A stretch of 64,000 bases of DNA, taken from Lantana camara. Lineage: Eukaryota > Streptophyta > Magnoliopsida > Lamiales > Verbenaceae. The notes under the pieces were generated by a model. That model saw only the letters and a program-made list of their open reading frames with translations. It was not told where the DNA came from and did no database searches. A program made the position numbers and the translations under genes. Within the stretch, counting starts at the first letter, position 1. The number at the start of each line of letters is the position of its first letter. This document shows positions 11,261 to 22,390 of the stretch, one piece after another. The stretch is taken from positions 58,535,001-58,599,000 of the forward strand of contig CM074855.1 in assembly GCA_037501455.1 (NCBI GenBank), read 5' to 3'.

Positions 11261-14200
11261 TGTAACGCCCCGCTTTTCCAGTGTTCGGATTTCGCCACTT
11301 GTCGACTTTCTTGTGTGCTTGATTATCTAATTATGTGATTTATGTGGCCTTATTTGCAGCTCCTTCCGAGTTTAGGGGCTTGTTTGTAATTTTCTCTTTC
11401 AAGGGTTTTTCGGTCATTTCTCACTCGATCGAGATTTTTACCTCTTTGATCCCTTCAACACGTTTGGGGCATCGAGACGAGTCCGTAGACTCTGAGTTTT
11501 CCCAATTCTGACGTTGTTAACCCTTCTTTCGCTCCATCCGTGAGTTGAGGACCCGAGATATAACACCCGAATCCTCGTTATTCATGCCAAAGCAGCAGAC
11601 TCAAGCTTCATCGCTCTCTCTCGTTCTCCAGGCGTAAAACACACACCCAAGGTATGATAACATGCACTAGCTCGTTCTTGCTCGTTTCTCAACGGAATTC
11701 GACGTTTGAATAATGGATATTGACCAGCTCGACGAGCCCGACACGATGATACCAAAATCATGGCCTGAAACTGGATGGTGGCGGTGCCACGGCGAGTGGC
11801 CGACGGCCGAAATTACCTCCACCACTTCACCGGCGGATTGCGGCTGCTTCCGGCATCGGAATTGCCCGATTCTTGGACGGGCTTGTAACACGATGTTCCG
11901 ACCACCATTTCTGGAGCAACGGCGCCGCCAACCGATTGGCGACGGCGGCTCACGCGCCGCCTGAAAGTCACGCAGCGGCGGCGGTGCACTGTAGCAGCGG
12001 AGTTCGCCGTTTTCCGGTGACTTTTTCGGAGGATCTTTGGCGGTTCCCTACGTTTTTCGACGTCCTCAATCCATTTCCAACCTCAAATCGGAGCACATCA
12101 CGGCAAAGATAGCGTTTTCCGGTGAGGCGCAGTGGCGGAGCTTTGAGGCAGCGGTTCGGCCTTTTCCGGCGGGATTTCGGTGACGAGTCCTTCACGAAAG
12201 TTACTCGTCTCAACGTGGACAAGCTCTCCGTGTTGGTGCCGATGCGAAAACCGGCCGGAGGTGGTGAACCGGCGGCTGAACCGGCGGGTCCAAACCGGTC
12301 ACTGTTCCGGTGACTTTTTCCGGTAATTGAGATATGGGTTTCGAAGGCCTCGTTACGGGCTTTTCGACGGTATGTCCGGATTTCGTTTTCGTTTTACGGT
12401 TTAATTGTAATTTCCGTTCTAGGGAGTAAGTTCGGTTTTTTCTCAACGGAATCCGGTGTGTTTGGTAATTTCTGAAATTGTTTGAGGGCTTTTGACTAGC
12501 AGGCCGAGGCGCATTTTCTTGTCCTTCCGGGGATTTTTCCGGCCACCGGTGGTGGTGCCTTAGCGGCTGTCAGTGGCGGTCCGGCAGGCTCCGGTGGAGG
12601 CATTCTGATACATTTCGGACAGTGTGTTCCTTTCGTCGTGGTGAGTCTATCACCGCTTTTCGTTCGTCAATCAGACACTTGGTTGATTTTATATGAATTT
12701 CTGAAGTTAATGTATATTATATGTTAATTACTTTAAATTGTAATTTGATTTTGTACGCTTAATTAATCGATGATTATGAATTGTATAAAGTATGATAATA
12801 TGATATGATATATGGAAACTCGAATTCTTAACTCATTGATTTTATGAGCCTCTTTTCATGTCGATTGCTTGCCTTAATTGATTTAATTGTTAATTTTTTG
12901 AATATATATGAGTTGACATAATCATCCCACATACTTATTTAATTTAAAATACGAACTTAACGTTCATGAATCATACATGTAGCTTTAATTGTATGTTTAA
13001 TGGTTAATTGAATCCTGTAAATTGATATATGATTTGATAATTGATATTGTTTAAACCTTATTGTTTGATTTTCTAAATGATAATAAATTGATGGGCTTCA
13101 TGATTTAAAACAAATTGAATTCATTTAATTGGTTTACTTGTTTATATAAATTATTTGAGTGTATTATGTGGCTAATTGCAACGTGAGACATTAATTGAGC
13201 ATATGAGCACATTCACGGCACATCATAATTATTATTAATTTCATATGCATGCCATCATATGTCATTCTACTTCATGTCATCTCATTTCGTGCCGTGCGTC
13301 CTATTTGGTTCATATTGAGTCTCCTCTCACTGGTACACATTGTTCATTCTCTTGTACAGTTCGTTTCCAGGGCGGAGACTTCCGAATTGAATAGGCACCC
13401 GTATTGCTCATGCTTTATGTCTCGTGGTATTCCAGGTGAGGGTGTTTTCGTTCTAGTTACATATTAAACCCTACAACCTTATGCGACGAGCTTTGGCCAA
13501 AACCTTAAATATATATATATATATTACTTTTAAAATAGAGTCATCGAGTAAACTTTGATCGAGTAACCCTTTTCTAATGAATTATAAATATGTTATGTTT
13601 CTTATGAATTGGTATGTTTTGGCGAGATTATGCATGTATGATATGTTCACGGGCCCAGGGACTTAGTACATGTGGCTATCCGGGGAGGCATGGGCCGACG
13701 GTGATCCCATGTGCTAGTTCCACTATGTTTTACGACGAAACGGACCTCGTTAGGAGTTTTGGCCAGGAAACGCTAGTCGGGCTGTTGGGGACTCATGAAC
13801 CCCTCTAGCCATTATGTATGAGGTGGTAGGGTCTTGCTAACCCGTCCACCACCCGAAGGAAGAAGGTTGGAACTTGTTTTATTAATATGATTGTATTATG
13901 ATTGTTATGCACCGTGCGGGAAGGCCGGGACACGGATCGCCCAAACGACTATGTTATATGATATGTGTGTATTATAATATACTGCATGATTACATATTCA
14001 ATATATTAATGATATTGGTCGTACACGGTCGGAGTTTGGTTGGAGATAATGCACGCTCACTCGCCGAGCCTTAATGTTTATATATGATTTATGAACTTAA
14101 TAAATTTAAAATGATTAGTCGTAATGTCCGAGCATTGCTTAGTTATTCTCTTGCCCTCTTGGTAATTAATTTTAAACAAAATCTTGCTCGGGATTTATGA

Positions 14201-14781
14201 CTTGCATGCGCATGTTTCTATATATATGTATCGCTCCTGCTCACTCCGTCTTCTAGAGACTGACCCCTCTTTCCCACTTTTCCAGTTTCTTTTACAGGTG
14301 TTGCTTACTAGGCAGAGTTAGAATGTCGAGTCATTGTTCTAGTCTCACTCATTTACACTCACTGCATGCTGTATGGTTTCTACGTATTGTATTGACCTTT
14401 TATTGTTGGCCGTTGTTCCCTTATTGAACTGATATTATTTCGGGACAGGTTAGGACAGGTTCTGGAGCTAGTTGAACCCGTTGTTATGTTGTTGCCTTGT
14501 ATTGATTCGGGACAGGTTAGGACGGGTGTATTGATTAGTGGAACCCGTATTTATAATCTTGTTGGATTTCATTTATTTCTTTGGTATTACATGAATGATT
14601 TCCTTGCTTCCGCATTTTGGTTATTGTTGATTGTTCCAGGGTTAGGTTCCGCCTACTCAGGACTGTAGTTTTGTTTGTCACCCGTTGGCTGTGAGTCCGA
14701 TTCATGTATGGACTGCCTATTTCATATGTGAATTAGACTCATAGTGCGGGCGATGTGGTGCCTATCGTCCCGGGTGCTACA
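11261..14781 (+). mobile_element. LTR 2 (middle) of array G (3521 bp), apparent crossover chimera
   Basis: Same boundaries as LTR 1. Up to about 13600 it shares most diagnostic bases with LTR 3, for example GCCACTTGTCGAC, GATTATCTAA and GAGTTTTCCC against GCCACGTGTCGAC, GATTATGTAA and GAGTTTGCCC in LTR 1. After about 14220 it agrees with LTR 1 (CACTCCGTC, CCCACTTTTCC, TTACTAGGCAGAG) and not with LTR 3 (CACTCAGTC, CCCAGTTTTCC, TTACTAGGCGGAG). This switch is what crossing-over between the 3' LTR of one chromatid and the 5' LTR of the other would leave. The hairpin at about 13822 and the acceptor at about 14298 are kept. Confidence 0.85.
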
Positions 14782-14789
14782 TCTATAAG

Positions 14790-14804
14790 TGGTATCAGAG
14801 CTCC
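14790..14804 (+). promoter_or_regulatory. Primer-binding site, internal region 2 of G
   Basis: TGGTATCAGAGCTCC, identical to the copy at 8116 and at the same distance from the LTR. Confidence 0.85.
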
Positions 14805-17280
14805 AGGTTGCAAAACCGGAGTTCTAGTGTCGTGTTGTGCCAAGTCTAGGTCGTACGGCTTAGGAACTACTTGTCAACTTGTGCATTGCATCGCTTTTAA
14901 CCTTGAAATGTGATTATTTCAAAAGTTTGTTGATTTATATTTTGCATTTTGCATCGATTCCATGCTTTTGGTGCTAATTGCGTGGCATGAGCATGTACTA
15001 ATCGCATGCATATATTTCAAAATGAGTTTTGAATTATAGGTTACGAAGATAATATCAAACCACGGCCAATCTCTACTATAAATCTCGTCTAGCACCCGTT
15101 TTCTTTCGGTTGGAAGTTGTAAGGAATGCATCGGAAATCTCAGACTAGAATTCAAGAGCTACGATCTCCTTCAATTGGGTTATGAATCGGGTGATGAGAT
15201 CCCCAATAGAAAGAACAATTATGAGAGAAACTTGTTGGTGTGAGTGAAGTTGGTGGATCCTTGATAAAGAAGAGTAGTAGGGTATGACGTCTTCAACTTG
15301 CAAGATAAACATTCACCCATCTGCATTACAAATTTCTTTCAACTCGATTCCATTGAATGTCTCAATTAAGGGGAAGAGTGAAGAAAAGGTCGAGGATGTT
15401 TTGGATTCGATATTATATTAACACAAAGGTGAGAACTTTCAAGAGAATTAAAGTAAAGGAGGTTCGTGGTAATCAGCAACAAAGCTTAACTTACGTGGAA
15501 AAGAAGCAAAGGAGAATATGGAAAACGGTATGCCTTGGGATTTCGATCGCGGAAGGAATAAAGGAAGTCAATCAATCCGATGGATATAAATTTTGGAAGA
15601 CAATCATACTAAAGGTTTTATCTCCGATGAGTTGGGGTATCTTTCAGATCCAAGCTGAATTGTCGTGTTGTGGGATCACGTTAAAGAATATGAAGCAACA
15701 AATGGGGATGATAAAGAGAGGCAAAGAATTGCTGGGTGGATTTCAGGCGATCAAGTATAAACAATTGGAAAGGGGGTTCATTTAATTATTCGAACTCCTA
15801 AAGAGTAAACCAAGGAAGTTTTGATTAAAGTGACAATCATGAAGAAGACTCGGACAACAATTGGAGGGTGATTAATATAAAAAAAAAAAAAAAAATGAAG
15901 AAAGGGCAAGATGGTAATTCCATGAGCGTATAAGGCTTCAGGTTCAAGAAATCGTACTTCCAAGCTGTGGAAATGTTCAAGTGGATATTAGATAATTCTG
16001 AAGATTAGAAGACCGTGGGAAAAACACAAAATGATCAACAGTTCGAGACAATCTTATAATTCAACAAACGAGGAATGAAGTGCCGAGATAAAGCTTCTCA
16101 TTGCTACGGTGACAGGTCCAATACATCCATAAGCACGTGCATCATTCACCGTTTTACATTATTTAAAAAAAAATAATTTCTATTTATATACGCTTCTTCA
16201 ATTGACATACTTGCTCAATTGTGCTGCATTATTAATTATTTGAAAACATACTATGTGCATTGGCATTCTTAACTGGCATGTATTATTTAGTGTTTATTTG
16301 ATAGGAATGTTCTTTGCTTCCCCATCAAGCATTACTCTGACCGAGTTTCATTTGAGTCATGAAGAGAAGAAATATTTGGGTTGCAAATTGTGAATCGAAA
16401 GGGGAAAGAAATACCGAGAATTGAAAGGTGGAACCGGAGAATGGAACGAGAGAATTACTTTCCGTGGTAACAATGGAAATACAAGCCATGACGGACGTGA
16501 AAGACCAAAAGATAGTGACAGGAAAAGAATGAGACGGCTTTGTCAGCTTAAACCGTTAAAGTGGAAGTCAAGCTACTATACTTGGGTTGAAGATCTCCAT
16601 CACGCATCGAAGAGAGTGGTTCGTTTGGAAATTCATAAGTACGTAATTCTGACATCGAAGATAATGATATTATCAGGGAACTTGTGATGGATGCATTTAT
16701 TAGCTACGGTAAGAGGAATTTTAATCAAGCTAACCTCCTTGAAGACGGTGTCGACGACACCTAGTTAATCAAGTCCTCAATAAGAATTAAAACCAGTTGA
16801 AGTCAATGAAGGGAGCTGGATTAGGAACTGAAGATTGGGTCGATATTGGATTTTCCCAACTACTAAGAAAAGAAGGATAAACTAGTACTCAGTTAACTGA
16901 AGAAGATAACGGTGAGTAAGGATCCGAATGGAATCGAGTATAGGGTCAACCAGGGGTCTAACTTTCTCATTCGAGTATATACTAAAGATATGAAAGACAA
17001 GTTGGAAATCAAGCCAGCTAGAGATCAGACTATCCAAACCATGGAACTAAGTCACAACATCATTTCCATTACTACGGTGAACGGTACACTAATCATTCAT
17101 GGCATAAGCATACATGCATTGTTTATTTAATTAATTCTTGCTATTATTTGATATACTTGCTAAACTGTAATCTGTGATGATTTATGTAATTTCTTAATTG
17201 GGTTATTCTGATATATATGTATGAATGTTTTAGTAATTGTATTTACATGTTGGAGGGATATTACATTCCTTATGTTTAAG

Positions 17281-17627
17281 TGGAAGGGAGATTTCAATTC
17301 TCTCTAATTCTGTGATAGAAAGATGTTGGATTCTTTCTAACTTTTGTGCACGAGAGATGTTGGATTCTCTTGTACTTAGGTGTTCGAGAGATGTTGGATT
17401 CCCTCGGATTTAGGGGTTTGGGAAATGCTGGATTTTCTCGAACTAGATGTTTGGGAGATTTTGGGATCTGTCAGACTTAGGTAGAGAGACGGGGTTCCCT
17501 CAATTATGTGCTCGAGAGACGGGGTTCTCTCCTTTCTGTGTGCTCGAGAGACGGGGTTCTCTTCTTTTTGTGTGTCGAGGGACGGGTTTCTCTCGCTTAC
17601 GTGTTGAGAGATGGGATTCTCTCTTGT
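17281..17627 (+). repeat. Second copy of the hairpin repeat array
   Basis: The unit order matches 10600-10950, each unit of the form GAGAGA, centre, TCTCTC. It was duplicated together with the whole internal region. Confidence 0.8.
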
Positions 17628-17921
17628 TTGCCTCGGTTGCTCCATGCTGGACCTGGAAACGACTTTCAAGTGACGAGCATGTAACGTGATCGAGCTTTGG
17701 GAACAACGACAGCTATGGTATCCTTGCAGTGGTCGAAAGAGTTAAGGCAATCAACGGTCAAGTGTTCAGATGAACCTCAGCCACAACGAGACACCACGAA
17801 GAGAACTGATGCACACAATGCGGGCAAATTTCACGATGAAGACTTTACACGACTCCAGGATGGATAGAAGTACTACAACTCGAGGTTTTCACTCAATGTT
17901 TGGATCTGGGGACCAGATCCT

Positions 17922-17937
17922 CTTAAGGGGGAGAGGT
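17922..17937 (+). promoter_or_regulatory. Polypurine tract before LTR 3 of array G
   Basis: CTTAAGGGGGAGAGGT immediately precedes TGTAACGCCCC at 17938. Confidence 0.85.
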
Positions 17938-20900
17938 TGTAACGCCCCGCTTTTCCAGTGTTCGGATTTCGCCACTTGTCGACTTTCTTGTGTGCTTGAT
18001 TATCTAATTATGTGATTTATGTGGCCTTATTTGCAGCTCCTTCCGAGTTTAGGGGCTTGTTTGTAATTTTCTCTTTCAAGGGTTTTTCGGTCATTTCTCA
18101 CCCGATCGAGATTTTTACCTCTTTGATCCCTTCAACGCGTTTGGGGCATCGAGACGAGTCCGTAGACTCTGAGTTTTCCCAATTCTGACGTTGTTAACCC
18201 TTCTTTCGCTCCATCCGTGAGTTGAGGACCCGAGATATAACACCCGAATCCTCGTTATTCATGCCAAAGCAGCAGACTCAAGCTTCATCGCTCTCTCTCG
18301 TTCTCCAGGCGTAAAACACACACCCAAGGTGTGATAACATGCACTAGCTCGTTCTTGCTCGTTTCTCAACGGAATTCGACGTTTGAATAATGGATATTGA
18401 CTAGCTCGACGAGCCCGACACGATGATACCAAAATCATGGCCTGAAACTGGATGGTGGCGGTGCCACGGCGAGTGGCCGGCGGCCGAAATTACCTCCACC
18501 ACTTCGCCGGCGGATTGCGGCTGCTTCCGGCATCGGAATTACCCGATTCTTGGATAGGCTTGTAACGCGATGTTCCGACCACCATTTCTGGAACAACGGC
18601 GCCGCCAACCGATTGGCGACGGCGGCTCACGCGCCGCCTGAAAGTCACGCAGCGGCGGCGGTGCACTGTAGCAGCGGTGTTCGCCGTTTTCCGGTGACTT
18701 TTTCGGAGGATCTTTGGCGGTTCACTACGTTTTTCGACGTCCTCAATCCATTTCCAACCTCAAATTGGAGCACATCACGGCAAAGATAGGGTTTTCCGGT
18801 GAGGCGCAGTGGCGGAGCTTTGAGGCAGCGGTTCGGCCTTTTCCGGCGGGATTTCGGTGACGAGTCCTTCACGAAAGTTACTCGTCTCAACGTGGACAAG
18901 CTCTCCGTGTTGGTGCCGATGCGGAAACCGGCCGGAGGTGGTGAACCGGCTGCTGAACCGGCGGGTCCAAACCGGTCACTGTTCCGGTGACTTTTTCCGG
19001 TAATTGAGATATGAGTTTCGAAGGCCTCGTTACGGGCTTTTCGACGGTATGTCCGGATTTCGTTTTCGTTTTCGTTTTACGGTTTAATTGTAATTTCCGT
19101 TCTAGGGAGTAAGTTCGGTTTTTTCTCAACGGAATCCGGTGTGTTTGGTAATTTCTGAAATTGTTTGAGGGCTTTTGACTAGCAGGCCGAGGCGCATTTT
19201 CTTGTCCTTCCGGGGATTTTTCCGGCCACCGGAGGTGGTGCCTTAGCGGCTGTCAGTGGCGGTCCGGTAGGCTCCGGTGGAGGCATTCTGATACATTTCG
19301 GACAGTGTGTTCCTTTCGTCGTGGTGAGTCTATCAACGCTTTTCGTTCGTCAATCGGACACTTGGTTGATTTTATATGAATTTCTGAAGTTAATGTATAT
19401 TATATGTTAATTACTTTAAATTGTAATTTGATTTTGTACGCTTAATTAATCGATGATTATGAATTGTATAAAGTATGATAATATGATATGATATATGGAA
19501 ACTCGAATTCTTAACTCATTGATTTTATGAGCCTCTTTTCATGTCGATTGCTTGCCTTAATTGATTTAATTGTGAATTTTTTGAATATATATGAGTTGAC
19601 ATAATCATCCCACATACTTATTTAATTTAAAATACGAACTTAACGTTCATGAATTATACATGTAGCTTTAATTGTATGTTTAATGGTTAATTGAATCCTG
19701 TAAATTGATATATGATTTGATAATTGATATTGTTTAAACCTTATTGTTTGATTTTCTAAATGATAATAAATTGATGGGCTTCATGATTTAAAACAAATTG
19801 AATTCATTTAATTGGTTTACTTGTTTATATAAATTATTTGAGTGTATTATGTGGCTAATTGCAACGTGAGACATTAATTGAGCATATGAGCACATTCACG
19901 GCACATCATAATTATTATTAATTTCATATGCATGCCATCATATGTCATTCTACTTCATGTCATCTCATTTCGTGTCGTGCGTCCTATTTGGTTCATATTG
20001 AGTCTCCTCTCGCTGGTACACATTGTTCATTCTCTTGTACAGTTCGTTTCCAGGGCGGAGACTTTCGAATTGAATAGGCACCCGTATTGCTCATGCTTTA
20101 TGTCTCGTGGTATTCCAGGTGAGGGTGTTTTCGTTCTAGTTACATATTAAACCCTACAACCTTATGCGACAAGCTTTGGCCAAAACCTTAAATATATATA
20201 TATATGTTACTTTTAAAATAGAGTCATCGAGTAAACTTTGATCGAGTAACCCTTTTCTAATGAATTATGAATATGTTATGTTTCTTATGAATTGGTATGT
20301 TTTGGCGAGATTATGCATGTATGATATGTTCACGGGCCCAGGGACTTAGTTATTCTCTTGCCCTCTTGGTAATTAATTTTAAACAAAATCTTGCTCGGGA
20401 TTTATGACTTGCATGCGCATGTTTCTATATATATGTATCGCTCCTGCTCACTCAGTCTTCTAGAGAATGACCCCTCTTTCCCAGTTTTCCAGTTTCTTTT
20501 GCAGGTGTTGGTTACTAGGCGGAGTTAGAGTGTCGAGTCATTGTTCTAGTCTCACTCATTTACACTCACTGCATGCTATATGGTTTCTAAGTATTGTATT
20601 GACCTTTTATTGTTGGCCGTTGTGCCCTTATTGAACTGATATTGTTTCGGGACACGTTTGGACAGGTTCTGGAGCTAGTTGAACCCGTTGTTATGTTGTT
20701 GCCTTGTATTGATTCGGGACAGGTTAGGACAGGTGTATTGATTAGTGGAACCCGTATTTATATTCTTGTTGGATTTCATTTATTTCTTTGGTATTACATG
20801 AATGATTTCCTTGCTTCCGCATTTTGGTTATTGTTGATTATTCTAGGGTTAGCTTCCGCCTAGTCATGACTGTTGTTTTGTTTGTCACCCGTTCGCTGTG

Positions 20901-20988
20901 AGTCCGATTCATGTATGGACTGCCTATTTCATATGTGAATTAGACTCATAATGCGGGGGATGTGGTGCCTATCGTCCCGGGTGCTACA
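17938..20988 (+). mobile_element. LTR 3 of array G with an internal deletion (3051 bp)
   Basis: Compared with LTR 2, about 470 bp are missing at 20349. The join reads GGGACTTAG followed directly by TTATTCTC. In the intact copies CTTAG occurs at both ends of the missing piece, so the deletion used a 5-base microhomology. The lost segment includes the conserved hairpin module. The end is CCCGGGTGCTACA at 20988. Confidence 0.85.
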
Positions 20989-22373
20989 TATATCGTATCA
21001 CCACCATCGATCACTTTCAGTGGCCCTAGACCTAGAAGGCGTCAATTATGGGAAATTGATTTACTAAAGCTAACCATGAAGTAGGACACCAAGGAGGATT
21101 CCATTTACGACGTAACCCCGAGAAAATACCACTGGTACTAGAACGAGATTTTGGCTCGAAACTTACGGTAATTGTAATCGATCACAAACCCCGAGGCATG
21201 GGGATTGATTCACTACTCAACCGTGCCCTTGGACAAGGAAGAATGTTAGGAGATTTAGTCGAGCTTTTCACGAGTCTCGAGGGATTCAATTAAGAAGAAC
21301 AAGCTCGGGAAATCGCTTGTCACATCTCGGGTTCGTGGGACCAAACAAGGGGAGTAAATGAAGTCGAAAGTGGAGATTAATGATGCCGAGGCACACCAAT
21401 GGGGATTAGATACGGGTACGAAAAGGGAACTATTTGTTTGGTATATGCCTCGAGATAATCCTCGGAGTGGAAGTTGGGGTCCCGGATATTGATGATGGTA
21501 TTACCGGAGTCGAAGACCATACGAAAGGGATACTCAATGCAAAAGTAAAGAAGTCCTACAACCGAGATTCGTGGTGGTAAACCAAAGTTCTAAGAATCCA
21601 ATTCATGAAATGGTGAGTAAGTCTAAGCACGCGTTCAAAAGTGAAAGTCAGACCGAGAATTCAACGAAGGTATATATTGACCATGGGGATAAGACCAGAT
21701 GAGCACCGAGGTATTGAGACACTTTGAGAATTCCAAGACATGGCATCAACAACACAGAGTTCCAATAATGACTTCGGTCAAATCATCATAATGAGACAGG
21801 ATTCTGAACATCGGTGAACGGTACATTGAACATACATATTACGAGCATTATACATTATTTAACTTTGCTTTATATGTGACTGTTGTTTGTTGTTAGTTGC
21901 CTTTGGGATGCTTTAAGGGTTCGAGTGTCATGGTCACGCGGTTAGTTGAGGGTCGAGTTTGCAACGGACCTTACGACGCATCCTTGAAGACCACAAGTTG
22001 AAGCTAGTAGTGGTTCGAATTTCAACTAGGGCCATAAATTGAGGTGATGATAGAATGTCCGTTTTGGTTGGAGAATGAGTGGTGGAAGTTCTTTAACAAC
22101 CTCGCTCATGATTCCAAGTTGCGGGTGGTTTGGATGGATTCAAACGGTGGGAGTTGAATCACTTTAGACCCTCCTATCGTACAAAACGTTCTAGCTTTTC
22201 CAAGTCAGAATCGTGTCAATGTGAAGCTCGAAGTGAATAGTTAAACCCCCTTCGTGCTTGAAGAATTTTCTCGGGCTAACCTTGGTCGGGATATCGCGAA
22301 CCCCGAACTTGGGTGAATACGGGAGAGTTGCTCGTAGTTCTAACTCGAGAAGTTGGACCTGGGGAACAGATCC
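20989..22373 (+). mobile_element. 3' part of a non-coding internal region (H type)
   Basis: It lies between LTR 3 of array G and a polypurine tract followed by LTR H, so it reads as the downstream part of an internal region in + orientation. No retroelement protein motif is seen. One stretch (about 21090-21290) is free of stops for roughly 65 codons but matches nothing I recognise. A module containing CGGTGAACGGTAC near 21815 resembles the repeats in the G internal regions. A block near 21025-21050 (CCTAGAAGGCGTCAATTATG) resembles 35675-35700 inside insert X. Confidence 0.55.
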
Positions 22374-22390
22374 TTTTAAGTGGAGGAGGT
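22374..22390 (+). promoter_or_regulatory. Polypurine tract before LTR H
   Basis: TTTTAAGTGGAGGAGGT directly precedes TGTAACACC at 22391, the same layout as the tracts of array G. Confidence 0.7.

Larger units (their letters stand above)
14782..17937 (+). mobile_element. Internal region 2 of array G, non-coding
   Basis: Nearly identical to 8108-11260, with scattered single-base changes and a longer A-run near 15881. The open frame corresponding to 8684-9028 is 142 codons here (15357-15785) because a stop codon is absent. No motif in it is recognisable. It carries a PBS at 14790, the hairpin repeat array at 17281-17627 and a polypurine tract at 17922-17937. Confidence 0.8.
4606..20988 (+). mobile_element. 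Array G: LTR-internal-LTR-internal-LTR, non-autonomous gypsy-type element
   Basis: Three copies of one LTR (starting TGTAACGCCCCGC at 4606, 11261 and 17938) alternate with two nearly identical 3.15-kb internal regions. Each internal region starts with a tRNA-iMet PBS and ends with a polypurine tract, so all parts share one + orientation. No gag, protease, RT, RNase H or integrase motif is recognisable in any frame of the internal regions, so the element resembles large retrotransposon derivatives that depend on proteins in trans. The repeat period is about 6.66 kb. Flanking bases are GGTAT on the left and TATAT on the right, so no clear target-site duplication is visible. The arrangement is best explained by unequal crossing-over between the 5' and 3' LTRs of one insertion. 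Confidence 0.85.

Noticed and set aside
4601..20993. Target-site duplication for array G
   Set aside because: GGTAT on the left and TATAT on the right do not match; I could not support a duplication. The bases after LTR 3 resemble a degraded PBS, but too weakly to call.
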